Source of the DNA: Neptunomonas marina
GTDB taxonomy: Bacteria; Pseudomonadota; Gammaproteobacteria; Pseudomonadales; Balneatricaceae
Assembly (NCBI RefSeq): GCF_004005935.1
Contig: NZ_SACQ01000001.1
Span: forward strand, 899,485-963,484
DNA: 64,000 nucleotides
Reading direction: 5' to 3'
Shown: one piece after another, positions 24,077 to 33,130 of the stretch
Position numbering within the stretch: the stretch's first letter is position 1
How the letters are laid out: each line of letters opens with the position of its first letter
Made by a program: the position numbers and the translations under genes
The notes under the pieces: model-generated
The model's database searches: none
What the model was told of the DNA's origin: nothing
Seen by the model: only the letters and a program-made list of their open reading frames with translations

Positions 24077-24619
24077 ATGATTAAACTTCAGCAGATTCAC
24101 CACGTTGCTTATCGCTGCAACGATGCGAAAGAAACGGTCGAGTTCTATCAAAAGATGTTGAACATGGACTTTCTTGTCGCGATTGCCGAAGACCGCGTTC
24201 CCTCAACAAAAGAGCCAGACCCTTACATGCACCTGTTCCTTGACGCAGGTAATGGCAACATTTTGGCCTTCTTTGAGCTACCAACAAAAGAGAAGATGGA
24301 TCGTGACCGCAATACGCCTGAGTGGGTGCAACACATTGCGTTCCAAGTTGAGAGCGAAGAAGCACTGCTGGCCGCCAAAGCTGAACTGCAAGAGAAAGGT
24401 TTGGATGTGCTTGGCCCAACTAACCACGGTATTATCAAGTCGATCTACTTCTTTGATCCCAATGGTCACCGCCTAGAGTTAACCTGCCTCACTGGCAGCG
24501 AAGCGCAGCTTGCCAAGCTTAAAGAGGTAGCGCCAGCGATGCTGGAAGAGTGGTCGCAAACGAAACGCGCACCTAAACATGCAGCATGGTTGCATGAAGA
24601 GGAGTTCGCCGAGCACTGA
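24077..24619 (+). CDS. VOC (glyoxalase-fold) metalloprotein beside fumarylacetoacetase
   Basis: This protein is about 180 aa from the ATG at 24077 (GAGGGA upstream). It has two beta-alpha-beta-beta-beta modules with a likely H-E-H-E metal set: His9 ('QIHHVAYRC'), Glu67 ('FFELPT'), His86 ('WVQHIAFQV') and Glu134 ('HRLELTC'). Members include glyoxalase I, ring-cleavage dioxygenases and isomerases. It is too short for 4-hydroxyphenylpyruvate dioxygenase. It is the first gene of a two-gene operon with fahA, so a step near maleylacetoacetate/fumarylacetoacetate is possible, but the reaction is unknown. Confidence 0.8.
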   Translation: MIKLQQIHHVAYRCNDAKETVEFYQKMLNMDFLVAIAEDRVPSTKEPDPYMHLFLDAGNGNILAFFELPTKEKMDRDRNTPEWVQHIAFQVESEEALLAAKAELQEKGLDVLGPTNHGIIKSIYFFDPNGHRLELTCLTGSEAQLAKLKEVAPAMLEEWSQTKRAPKHAAWLHEEEFAEH

Positions 24620-24702
24620 GAACGGCTGGCGAACATAAGCAAGATAATTTGAGCGAGAGCACTAGCTTTCGCTTTGCTATTTTCAGGGTAGAGAGATTTT
24701 CC

Positions 24703-26010
24703 ATGATGCAATTAAACGAAACACATGATGTAAACCTGCGTAGCTGGGTGAGCGCTGCAAACGAAGCAGACTGCGATTTCCCGATTCAGAACCTACCTTT
24801 CGCTGTTTTCCGTCGTAAAGGCAGCGATGAAGCGTTCCGCGGTGGTGTTGCGATTGGTGATCAAGTGGTCGATATGGCACGTGTTGCTGAGCAAAACCTG
24901 CTGACCGGTAAGTGTGCGGAAGCGGCCGCTGCGTGTGCAGAACCAACGCTAAACCGCTTTATGTCCATGGGGCAAGAGTATGCATCCGCATTGCGTTTGG
25001 CGTTGTCTATGGCGCTGCGCGAAGGGGCAGACCGTGCGCTTGAAAACTGCCTGATCCCAATGGATCAAGTTGAATATGATCTACCTGCGGTCATCGGCGA
25101 CTACACAGACTTCTACACATCGATCCACCATGCGACCAGTGTTGGCAAGCTATTCCGTCCAGATAACCCACTGCTGCCAAACTATAAGTGGGTACCGATT
25201 GGTTACCATGGCCGTTCATCGTCAATTGGTGTTTCTGGTCAGGAGTTTCGTCGTCCAAAAGGTCAAACGAAAGCGCCAGACGCAGCAGAGCCAAGTTTTG
25301 GACCATGTAAGCGCCTAGATTACGAGCTAGAGATGGGCATCTACATCGGTAAAGGTAATGCGATGGGCGATGCGATTGAGCTTGATCAAGCCGATGAGCA
25401 TGTGTTCGGTTTCTGCCTATTTAACGACTGGTCGGCGCGTGATATCCAAGCGTGGGAATACCAGCCATTAGGTCCATTCTTGGCGAAAAACTTCGCATCC
25501 ACGGTATCTCCATGGATTGTTACGTTGGAAGCGCTAGCGCCGTATCGCGCTGCGTGGACGCGTGATGAGAGTGACCCACAGCCTATGCCGTATCTTGAAT
25601 CAGACGCAAACCGCGCTGCTGGTGCATTTGATATCGAGCTAGAAGTGCTGATCGAAACACCAAAAATGAAAGCAGAAGGTACGCCTGCACAGTCTGTGTC
25701 GTTGTCGAACTTCCGCCATTCATACTGGACTGTTGCGCAGATGGTTGCGCACCACACGGTTAACGGCTGTAACATGAAACCGGGTGATTTCTTTGGTTCC
25801 GGCACACAGTCGGGCCCTGAGCATAAAGAGGCGGGCTCTTTGCTGGAGCTATCCAACGGTGGCAAGCAGCCTATCACGCTAGCGAATGGCGAGCAGCGTA
25901 CCTTCCTTGAAGATGGTGACACGATCATCATGAAAGGCTGGTGTGTGAAAGAGGGCGCTGCCCGTATCGGTTTCGGCCATGTTGCGAGCACGGTTTTGCC
26001 TGCAAACTAA
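24703..26010 (+). CDS. fahA: Fumarylacetoacetase
   Basis: This protein is about 435 aa from the ATG at 24703 (AGAGAG upstream; the frame opens earlier at 24649). It is the full-length two-domain enzyme. The catalytic region 'GDYTDFYTSIHHATSVGKLF' includes metal ligand Asp136 and catalytic His143, with the same spacing as in the mammalian enzyme. It is followed by 'GYHGRSSSIGVSG', 'LDYELEMGIYIG', 'FNDWSARDIQAWEYQPLGPF' and 'GDFFGSGTQSGP'. It hydrolyses fumarylacetoacetate to fumarate and acetoacetate, the last step of tyrosine/homogentisate breakdown. hpd and hmgA are not in the window. A strong terminator follows. Confidence 0.96.
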   Translation: MMQLNETHDVNLRSWVSAANEADCDFPIQNLPFAVFRRKGSDEAFRGGVAIGDQVVDMARVAEQNLLTGKCAEAAAACAEPTLNRFMSMGQEYASALRLALSMALREGADRALENCLIPMDQVEYDLPAVIGDYTDFYTSIHHATSVGKLFRPDNPLLPNYKWVPIGYHGRSSSIGVSGQEFRRPKGQTKAPDAAEPSFGPCKRLDYELEMGIYIGKGNAMGDAIELDQADEHVFGFCLFNDWSARDIQAWEYQPLGPFLAKNFASTVSPWIVTLEALAPYRAAWTRDESDPQPMPYLESDANRAAGAFDIELEVLIETPKMKAEGTPAQSVSLSNFRHSYWTVAQMVAHHTVNGCNMKPGDFFGSGTQSGPEHKEAGSLLELSNGGKQPITLANGEQRTFLEDGDTIIMKGWCVKEGAARIGFGHVASTVLPAN

Positions 26011-26049
26011 TAGGTCAATCAATTAAAGCGTTACGTGATGTAACCTGCC

Positions 26050-26076
26050 AAGCCCCGCTTTTAGCGGGGCTTTTTT
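26050..26076 (+). terminator. Rho-independent terminator after fahA
   Basis: AAGCCCCGC (26050-26058) and GCGGGGCTT (26064-26072) form a perfect 9-bp stem with loop TTTTA and a six-T tail. Confidence 0.9.
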
Positions 26077-26237
26077 GTGCGCGTGGCTTTGTTGAGAATC
26101 GCACCGCTGAGTGATGCTGGTGCGCAAGATCATATTTAGTATTGCACTTTCCGGTGCTAGTCTTGCTCTAAAGAGATAATAACTAAGATTCAGAATATGT
26201 ATGAGCATGCATATTTGTGACAAGAGCAGGTGGTTCC

Positions 26238-26732
26238 ATGGATGTATCTGAGCAACAGCAAGCCGATCTGGCGGCTGAGATCGTCACCAATCTCAAGAGT
26301 AAACCGGGTGCCTTGCTACCCATTCTTCACGCGGTTCAAGCACAGCTTGGCTTTATCCCCGACAGTGCCATACCTATCATTGCAGAGCATCTGCAGCAAA
26401 CCGATGCAGAGGTCGTGGGTGTCATCAGTTTTTACCATCAGTTTAAGCGCAAGCCTCAGGGGAAGCATCGTGTTCAGGTATGCCGCGCCGAGGCGTGCCA
26501 AGCCAGAGGTGCACGGGAGCTTGAGCAATATGTACAAGATAGGCTCGGTATAGCGCTGCACGAGACCACCTCTGATGGTGCGGTGACGCTAGATCCCGTT
26601 TACTGCTTAGGTAATTGTGCCTGTGGTCCATCTGTGCGTATTGATGACCACGTGTATGGCAAGGTGACAGCTGCGAAAGCAAAACAGCTGTTGGAGCAGC
26701 TCACGTTGGCTCCGGCGGAGGTAACATCATGA
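26238..26732 (+). CDS. fdsG: NAD-dependent formate dehydrogenase, gamma subunit ([2Fe-2S], NuoE-like)
   Basis: This protein is about 164 aa from the ATG at 26238 (AGCAGGTGG upstream). It has a helical N-terminus and a thioredoxin-like [2Fe-2S] domain with the NuoE pattern Cys82-x4-Cys87 ('VCRAEACQARG') and Cys123-x3-Cys127 ('YCLGNCACGP'). It relays electrons between the FMN subunit and the catalytic subunit of the soluble molybdenum formate dehydrogenase. It is the first gene of the operon fdsG-fdsB-fdsA-fdhD-fdsD, and its stop overlaps the fdsB start by 4 bases. Confidence 0.93.
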   Translation: MDVSEQQQADLAAEIVTNLKSKPGALLPILHAVQAQLGFIPDSAIPIIAEHLQQTDAEVVGVISFYHQFKRKPQGKHRVQVCRAEACQARGARELEQYVQDRLGIALHETTSDGAVTLDPVYCLGNCACGPSVRIDDHVYGKVTAAKAKQLLEQLTLAPAEVTS

Positions 26733-28279
26733 GTACATTGCGCGTTTATGTGCCACAAGATACAACGAGCCTCTCGTTAGGCGCGGATGCAATCGCAGAG
26801 AAGTTAGCAGCACGTGCTAGCGCCGACGGTATCACCCTTGAGTTAGTACGCAACGGCTCGCGCGGGCTTTTCTGGCTAGAGCCGCTCATCGAGGTAGAGA
26901 CGCCACAAGGGCGCTTTGCTTATGGGCCTGTTGAGGAGGATCAGGTTGATTCCTTGGTGGATAGTGGTGTTTTTGATGGGCAGTGTCACCATCCGTTAGC
27001 GCTTGGCAAAACGGATGAGATCCCCTATTTAGCGAAGCAGCAACGCGTCACATTTGCGCGTGCTGGCGTTGATGATCCAACATCGTTGGCAGCTTACCTT
27101 CAGCAAGATGGCTTTCTTGGTCTAAAAGCTGCTCTTAAGTTATCGCCGCAAGTGATTGTTAATGAAGAAAAAAAATCGGGATTGCGAGGCCGGGGAGGAG
27201 CTGCATTCCCCACCGGTATTAAGTGGCAAACGGTGCTCGATTGCCAAGCTGAGCAGAAATATATCGTTTGCAACGCTGATGAGGGTGATTCCGGCACCTT
27301 TGCTGATCGCTTGGTGATGGAGGCTGATCCCTACATGCTGATCGAGGGGATGGTGATTGCAGGTTTAGCCGTGGGTGCGACGCAAGGCTATATCTACCTG
27401 CGCTCGGAATACCCCAATGCTGACCGAATTCTCAATGCTGCGATTGCTGCGTCCTATCAGGCGGGCTACTTGGGCAACAACATACTCGGGACTGGCCAAG
27501 CGTTTGATCTTGAGGTGCGTTTAGGCGCTGAAGCTTATATCTGCGGCGAAGAGACGGCGCTACTCGAGAGCCTAGAGGGTAAACGGGGGCAGGTGCGCGC
27601 TAAACCGCCACTGCCCGCGATTGAGGGCCTCTTTGGGCAGCCAACTGTTGTGAACAATGTACTGACGCTGGCAGCACTGCCCGCAATTTTATCGCAAGGG
27701 GCACAGGCTTACGCAAATCATGGTATGGGCCGCTCACGCGGTACCATGCCGTTTCAACTGGCGGGTAACATTGCACACGGCGGTTTGGTCGAACTGGCTT
27801 TTGGCACCACCTTGCGCGAGCTTATTGAAGACTTTGGCGGTGGTAGCTTTTCTGGGCGGCCGATTCAATCTGTCCAAGTTGGAGGGCCGCTCGGCGCATA
27901 TCTAGATGAGAGCCAATGGGATATCCCATTAGATTACGAGGCGTACACACAGGCAGGAGCTGTACTCGGACATGGGGGGATCGTGGCGTTTGACGATACC
28001 GTCAATCTGCTCGAGCAGGCACGCTTCTCCATGGAGTTTTGTGCGGTTGAGTCCTGCGGTAAGTGCACCCCCTGTCGTATCGGCTCAACCCGCGGCGTTG
28101 AAGTGATTGATCGCATCGCAGCGGGTGACGCGGTCGAAGACAATCTCGTGCTGTTAGATGATCTATGCGAAACCATGACGTTCGGCTCGTTGTGCGCCAT
28201 GGGCGGGATGACCGCCTTCCCTGTGCAAAGCGCACTGAAACAGCATCTTGCCAGCCAAACAGAGTCTGAGGAGTGTTGA
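26729..28279 (+). CDS. fdsB: NAD-dependent formate dehydrogenase, beta subunit (FMN, NAD, [4Fe-4S]; NuoF-like)
   Basis: This 516-aa protein has an N-terminal thioredoxin-like extension, then the NuoF module: NADH/FMN-binding 'SGLRGRGGAAFPTGIKW' (about 150-166), 'CNADEGDSGTFADR', 'GAEAYICGEETALLESLEGKRGQVR' and the [4Fe-4S] motif 'ESCGKCTPCRIGS' (about 440). It reduces NAD with electrons from formate oxidation. It is the usual partner of FdsG and FdsA. The stop lies one base before the fdsA start. Confidence 0.95.
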   Translation: MSTLRVYVPQDTTSLSLGADAIAEKLAARASADGITLELVRNGSRGLFWLEPLIEVETPQGRFAYGPVEEDQVDSLVDSGVFDGQCHHPLALGKTDEIPYLAKQQRVTFARAGVDDPTSLAAYLQQDGFLGLKAALKLSPQVIVNEEKKSGLRGRGGAAFPTGIKWQTVLDCQAEQKYIVCNADEGDSGTFADRLVMEADPYMLIEGMVIAGLAVGATQGYIYLRSEYPNADRILNAAIAASYQAGYLGNNILGTGQAFDLEVRLGAEAYICGEETALLESLEGKRGQVRAKPPLPAIEGLFGQPTVVNNVLTLAALPAILSQGAQAYANHGMGRSRGTMPFQLAGNIAHGGLVELAFGTTLRELIEDFGGGSFSGRPIQSVQVGGPLGAYLDESQWDIPLDYEAYTQAGAVLGHGGIVAFDDTVNLLEQARFSMEFCAVESCGKCTPCRIGSTRGVEVIDRIAAGDAVEDNLVLLDDLCETMTFGSLCAMGGMTAFPVQSALKQHLASQTESEEC

Positions 28280-28280
28280 T

Positions 28281-31139
28281 ATGTTGAGCTACTTTGACCC
28301 TAAAAAAGATCTGGGCACACCCGCAAAAGAGAGTGCGACACAAGTCTCGGTGCAGATCGATGGGCGCGATATCCTCGTACCTGAGGGTACCTCTGTGCTC
28401 CGCGCCGCCAGCCTTGTGGGCATCGATATCCCTAAATTATGTGCCACTGACTCGTTGGAGGCCTTTGGCTCGTGTCGGCTGTGTGCGGTCGCGATTGAGG
28501 GACGCCGTGGCTTTCCCGCCTCCTGTACAACACCGGTGGAAGAGGGCATGTCTGTCACCACGCAGACGCCTCAGCTTGCGAAATTGCGGCGCAATATTAT
28601 GGAGCTGTATATCTCTGATCACCCGTTAGACTGCTTGACCTGTTCGGCTAACGGCGATTGCGAACTGCAAGATATGGCAGGTGCCGTCGGGTTGCGTGAA
28701 GTGCGCTATGGCTTTGCGGGAGCGAACCACCTAGAGCAACCCAAAGACACCTCTAATCCCTATTTTTCGTTTGATGCGAGTAAGTGTATTGTCTGCTCAC
28801 GCTGTGTCAGGGCGTGCGAGGAGACGCAAGGCACCTTTGCGCTGACGGTTGAGAAGCGTGGCTTTGATGCCAAAATCTCAGTGGGCTCTGCGGAGGATTT
28901 TATCTCTTCCGATTGTGTCTCCTGCGGTGCCTGTGTGCAGGCGTGCCCGACAGCCACGCTGATTGAGAAGCGTGTTGAAGAGCACGGCACACCAGACCGC
29001 TCCATCGTGACCACCTGCGCGTATTGCGGCGTGGGTTGTTCGTTTGAAGCACAGATGAAAGGCAACGAAGTGATTCGGATGGTGCCCTTTAAAGGCGGTG
29101 CTGCTAACCAAGGACATGCCTGTGTCAAAGGCCGCTTCGCTTTTGGTTACGCGACTCACAAAGACCGTATCAAAGCGCCAATGATTCGCGATGCGATTGA
29201 TCAACCGTGGCGAACAGTGAGCTGGGATGAGGCCATCACGTTTGCTGCCGAGCGTTTTAAAGCGATTCAAGCACAACACGGGCGTAACAGTATTGGTGGT
29301 ATTACCTCCTCGCGCTGTACTAACGAAGAAACCTATCTGGTTCAGAAGCTCATTCGAGCGGCGTTTGGCAACAACAATACTGATACCTGTGCACGGGTGT
29401 GCCATAGCCCCACAGGTTTTGGGCTTAAAGCCACCTTGGGCGAGTCAGCCGGTACGCAAACATTTGATTCGGTACGCTTTGCCGATGCGATTTTGGTCAT
29501 TGGTGCCAACCCAACCGATGCGCATCCGGTGTTCGGCTCGCAATTACGGCGGCGTTTGCGCGAAGGTGCGGATCTAATCGTTGCTGATCCGCGCAAGATC
29601 GATTTGCTAAAAACCCCTCATCTGAGCTCGGCAGTGCACTTGCCGCTGCGCCCAGGAACCAACGTGGCGCTGATCAATGCGCTGGCCCATGTGGTTATAA
29701 CTGAGGGGCTTGAAGATCGAGCCTTTATTACAGAACGCTGCGATACCGCTGCATTTGAGCAGTGGGAGGCGTTTATCAAGCAATCATCGAACTCGCCCGA
29801 GGCGTTGGCTGATGTAACAGGTGTTGCGCCTGAACAGGTCCGCGAGGCTGCACGTCGTTTTGCTCAGGCCGCAAATGGTGCGATCTATTACGGCTTGGGG
29901 GTGACTGAACATAGCCAAGGCTCCACCATGGTGATGGGGATTGCTAACCTTGCGTTGGCGACCGGCAATATTGGCCGTGAGGGCGTTGGGGTGAATCCTT
30001 TACGGGGTCAAAACAATGTACAGGGCTCTTGCGATATGGGCTCTTTCCCGCACGAGTTTCCCGGTTATCAGCATGTGGGTGATGATGCGGTGAGAACCCG
30101 CTTTGAAGCACTCTGGGGTGTTCCGCTTGATGCAGAACCGGGGTTACGTATCCCAAATATGTTTGATGCGGCGATCAATGGGGAATTCAAGGGCATGTAT
30201 GTGCAGGGTGAAGATATTGCTCAATCCGACCCTGACACGCAGCATGTGGAAGCGGCGTTACGTTCCTTGGACTGTTTGGTTGTTCAGGATATTTTTCTCA
30301 ATGAAACCGCGAAATTCGCTCATGTACTGCTACCCGGTTCAACGTTCCTAGAGAAAGATGGCACCTTCACAAATGCAGAGCGACGTATCAACCGCGTTCG
30401 TAAAGTGATGCCACCCTTGGCAGGTAAAGAGGACTGGCAAGTCACCATGGCACTGGCCAATGCCTTGGGTTACCCAATGAACTACGGTCACCCATCGGAA
30501 ATCATGGATGAGATTGCGCAGTTAACCCCAACTTTTACTGGCGTAAGTTACAACAAGTTAGAGCAGCTTGGCAGTATTCAGTGGCCCTGTAATGAGCAGT
30601 ACCCCGAAGGCACGCCAATTATGCACGAAATGGAGTTCCCGATCGGTAAGGCTCGCTTTGCGATCACCACGTTTGTGCCAACCGAAGAGCGCTCGACGCG
30701 GCGTTACCCACTGCTACTGACGACTGGGCGCATCTTATCGCAGTACAATGTGGGTGCTCAGACACGGCGCACTGATAACCAAATCTGGCACCATGAAGAT
30801 CGCTTGGAATTGCACCCCAGTGATGCACAGGTGCGGGGTATTAAGGATGGCGATTGGGTCGGTATTAGCAGCCGTGCAGGTGAGACGGTTTTACGCGCGC
30901 TCATTAGCGAGCGTATGCAGCCCGGAGTTGTATATACAACGTTCCACCATCCAGAGAGTGGCGCCAACGTCATTACGACGGATGCATCAGACTGGGCGAC
31001 GAACTGCCCTGAATACAAGGTGACGGCGGTACAGGTTGTTCCGGTATCAGCGCCGTCTGATTGGCAGGCCTCTTACTCGCGCTTCGATATAGCTCAACAA
31101 TCTTTGCTGCCTGAAAAGGATGGCCTACCGAATGTCTGA
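28281..31139 (+). CDS. fdsA: NAD-dependent formate dehydrogenase, alpha (catalytic) subunit, molybdopterin enzyme with Cys ligand
   Basis: This protein is about 952 aa from the ATG at 28281 (GAGGAG upstream). The N-terminus is NuoG-like: plant-type [2Fe-2S] ('AFGSCRLCAVAIEG'), His/Cys [4Fe-4S] ('CLTCSANGDCELQ') and two ferredoxin-type [4Fe-4S] motifs ('CIVCSRCVRAC', 'CVSCGACVQAC'). A further cluster, 'CAYCGVGC', opens the molybdopterin domain. The Mo ligand is Cys374 ('CARVCHSPTGFG'), not selenocysteine, followed by the family's His-Ser-Pro. It oxidises formate to CO2 in the cytoplasm; related enzymes also run in reverse. Length matches FdsA of Cupriavidus and Rhodobacter. Confidence 0.95.
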   Translation: MLSYFDPKKDLGTPAKESATQVSVQIDGRDILVPEGTSVLRAASLVGIDIPKLCATDSLEAFGSCRLCAVAIEGRRGFPASCTTPVEEGMSVTTQTPQLAKLRRNIMELYISDHPLDCLTCSANGDCELQDMAGAVGLREVRYGFAGANHLEQPKDTSNPYFSFDASKCIVCSRCVRACEETQGTFALTVEKRGFDAKISVGSAEDFISSDCVSCGACVQACPTATLIEKRVEEHGTPDRSIVTTCAYCGVGCSFEAQMKGNEVIRMVPFKGGAANQGHACVKGRFAFGYATHKDRIKAPMIRDAIDQPWRTVSWDEAITFAAERFKAIQAQHGRNSIGGITSSRCTNEETYLVQKLIRAAFGNNNTDTCARVCHSPTGFGLKATLGESAGTQTFDSVRFADAILVIGANPTDAHPVFGSQLRRRLREGADLIVADPRKIDLLKTPHLSSAVHLPLRPGTNVALINALAHVVITEGLEDRAFITERCDTAAFEQWEAFIKQSSNSPEALADVTGVAPEQVREAARRFAQAANGAIYYGLGVTEHSQGSTMVMGIANLALATGNIGREGVGVNPLRGQNNVQGSCDMGSFPHEFPGYQHVGDDAVRTRFEALWGVPLDAEPGLRIPNMFDAAINGEFKGMYVQGEDIAQSDPDTQHVEAALRSLDCLVVQDIFLNETAKFAHVLLPGSTFLEKDGTFTNAERRINRVRKVMPPLAGKEDWQVTMALANALGYPMNYGHPSEIMDEIAQLTPTFTGVSYNKLEQLGSIQWPCNEQYPEGTPIMHEMEFPIGKARFAITTFVPTEERSTRRYPLLLTTGRILSQYNVGAQTRRTDNQIWHHEDRLELHPSDAQVRGIKDGDWVGISSRAGETVLRALISERMQPGVVYTTFHHPESGANVITTDASDWATNCPEYKVTAVQVVPVSAPSDWQASYSRFDIAQQSLLPEKDGLPNV

Positions 31140-31941
31140 GGGCGTTGAGTTTAAAACAACCCAGAGCGTTGCTATCAAACGCTGGAGCACGGGTGCTGCG
31201 CATGATGAACATGACTTAGTTATTGTAGAGGTGCCTATCGCGCTGGTTTATAACGGTATCTCGCATGTGGTGCTGATGTGTACCCCCAGCAACATAGAGG
31301 CACTGGCAATTGGGTTCAGTATCAGTGAGCGAATCGTCGATCACATGGAAGAGATCTATGGTATCGACGTACACAAAACGGCTCACGGTATTGAGGTGTT
31401 GATCGAACTGGCCAGTGAAAAAGCCGCTTTATTGCGCGAAAAACGCCGTAATATGACCGGGCGCACAGGGTGTGGCTTGTGTGGCGTTGAGTCGTTAGCG
31501 GCGGCGGTTCCTACTCCGGTGCACACTGAGCGGACGTTTGACGTGACGGATGCAGCCATCCAGCATGCACAAGAAGCTCTGAGTGCATATCAGCCTTTGC
31601 AGCTTGAAACCGGAGCGGTGCATTGCGCTGCGTGGTGCTCGGCTGATGGTGAAGTTTTGCGCGCTTTAGAAGATGTTGGGCGGCATAATGCGCTCGATAA
31701 GCTGATTGGCTGGTTGCATGTTGAGCAGCGAGATACACATAGTGGCTTTGTGCTGATGTCGAGCCGCGCAAGCTATGAGATTGTCGCCAAAGCCAATAGC
31801 TGCGCAATCCACACGGTGGTGTGCGTGTCGGCACCAACATCCCTAGCGGTTGAGTTTGCCTGTTCAGCAAATATCGCATTAATTGGTTTTGCCCGGCCGG
31901 GTAAGCATATCCGTTACAGCGGAACGAATGAGGTAGATTAA
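31132..31941 (+). CDS. fdhD: FdhD sulfurtransferase required for formate dehydrogenase activity
   Basis: This protein is about 269 aa from the ATG at 31132 (an in-frame ATG at 31120 is also possible); it overlaps the end of fdsA. The sulfur-relay cysteines are present as 'TGRTGCGLCGVESL' (Cys114 and Cys117). 'CGLCGVESL', 'ALEDVGRHNALDKLIG' and 'SSRASYEIVAKA' are family signatures. FdhD passes sulfur from IscS to the molybdenum cofactor, which formate dehydrogenase needs. It corresponds to fdsC in the Fds operon nomenclature. Confidence 0.94.
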   Translation: MSEGVEFKTTQSVAIKRWSTGAAHDEHDLVIVEVPIALVYNGISHVVLMCTPSNIEALAIGFSISERIVDHMEEIYGIDVHKTAHGIEVLIELASEKAALLREKRRNMTGRTGCGLCGVESLAAAVPTPVHTERTFDVTDAAIQHAQEALSAYQPLQLETGAVHCAAWCSADGEVLRALEDVGRHNALDKLIGWLHVEQRDTHSGFVLMSSRASYEIVAKANSCAIHTVVCVSAPTSLAVEFACSANIALIGFARPGKHIRYSGTNEVD

Positions 31942-32160
31942 ATGGGAGCGGATAGCGCTAAAAAACTGGTCAACATGGCCAATCAGATCGCCATCAATAA
32001 TAGCCATTACAGCTCTGATGAGGCGGCTGCCGATGTGGTAGCCAACCACCTAAAGCGGTTCTGGGCGCCGGCTATGCGTGAAGCCATTAAACACTATGCA
32101 GAGCAAGACAGCACCGAGCTATTGCCCATTACGCGGCTAGCCGTAAGCCGGCTGCCCTAA
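31942..32160 (+). CDS. fdsD: Formate dehydrogenase delta subunit
   Basis: This 72-aa small helical protein has its ATG directly after the fdhD stop (TAAATG). 'KKLVNMANQIAINNSHY', 'VANHLKRFWAPAMREAI' and 'LPITRLAVSRL' match FdsD, an accessory subunit needed for assembly or stability of the soluble formate dehydrogenase. It completes the operon. Confidence 0.9.
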   Translation: MGADSAKKLVNMANQIAINNSHYSSDEAAADVVANHLKRFWAPAMREAIKHYAEQDSTELLPITRLAVSRLP

Positions 32161-32164
32161 CGAT

Positions 32165-33043
32165 ATGTCAATCAAGGCGCTGCGTGCGCTTATCGCAATA
32201 GAGCAGCAGGGGAGCTTTGCAGCGGCAGCGGACAAGCTCGGTTTAACACAGGCGGCTATCAGTCAGCAGATTAAGCAGTTAGAGACCCAGCTAAAGACGC
32301 CGCTATTTGAGAAGGTTGGCCGCACGATGCTGCTCAACCATGATGGACGCATTGTGCTGTCACGCGCAGCGGGTATTGTCGCGGCATATGACGGATTAGC
32401 GGACGGTATTGGCAGTCACGGGCAGTTTGTTGGCGAACTCAGGGTTGGGGCGGTATTTAGCGTCCAAATTGGGCCGCTTGGGGCGGTGCTGGCAGAGCTG
32501 CGAGAGGCATTTCCCGAGCTATCTATCCAAGTCTATCATGGCATGTCTGATGAGTTGATGGCGCGGGTCGAAAGTAATGAGCTGGATGCCGTGTTGATCA
32601 CCGAGCCTTTGAGCGGGTGCGGTGTTGGTTGCTGGTGGACAACGCTTGATGTTGAGCCATTTTACGTGGTGGCACCAACCTGCTGGCACGAGCCCGACAG
32701 CCTCTCTTTGCTGCAAAAGCATCCTTATATCCGTTTTAACCCACGTGCTTTTGCCGGTGCTCTGATTGACCAAGAGTTAGAGCGTGCCGGTGCGACAACG
32801 AATGAAGTGATGCAACTGGATTCATTGCAATCTGCAACCACTATGGTTGAGCAGCGACTAGGCATCACTATTATGCCGCTCGGGGCGGCGTTATATGACA
32901 AGTACAAGACGCAGTTTAGGCTGGTGCCGTTTGGCGAGCCACAGCTAACTCGTCGAGTTGGGTGTTATCAGAAACGGGAACATAGCCGCAGCCAGCTCGT
33001 GGATGTGTTGCTCAAGTCCTATCTACGCTGTTTAGATGGTTAA
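32165..33043 (+). CDS. LysR-family transcriptional regulator
   Basis: This 292-aa protein has an N-terminal LysR winged helix ('SIKALRALIAIEQQGSFAAAADKLGLTQAAISQQIKQLETQL', residues 2-44) and a periplasmic-binding-protein-like effector domain. It begins 4 bases after fdsD, so it is probably transcribed with the formate dehydrogenase genes; LysR-type FdsR is known next to fds operons elsewhere, but there it is usually divergent. Alternatively it controls the AEC transporter 81 bp downstream. Confidence 0.9.
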   Translation: MSIKALRALIAIEQQGSFAAAADKLGLTQAAISQQIKQLETQLKTPLFEKVGRTMLLNHDGRIVLSRAAGIVAAYDGLADGIGSHGQFVGELRVGAVFSVQIGPLGAVLAELREAFPELSIQVYHGMSDELMARVESNELDAVLITEPLSGCGVGCWWTTLDVEPFYVVAPTCWHEPDSLSLLQKHPYIRFNPRAFAGALIDQELERAGATTNEVMQLDSLQSATTMVEQRLGITIMPLGAALYDKYKTQFRLVPFGEPQLTRRVGCYQKREHSRSQLVDVLLKSYLRCLDG

Positions 33044-33130
33044 TAAAAAGTTATGTATTTATCAAAATAATATAAATTTTTTTGTATCAACTAATGCTCT
33101 ATCCTGCTCGCAACTGGAGAGGAGATGTTG

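Noticed and set aside
28878-29405. 175-codon minus-strand frame inside fdsA
   Set aside because: It is a shadow of a strongly supported formate dehydrogenase gene with no independent evidence.
29391-29410. Possible selenocysteine formate dehydrogenase
   Set aside because: The molybdenum ligand codon is TGC (Cys374), not TGA, and the frame is uninterrupted.
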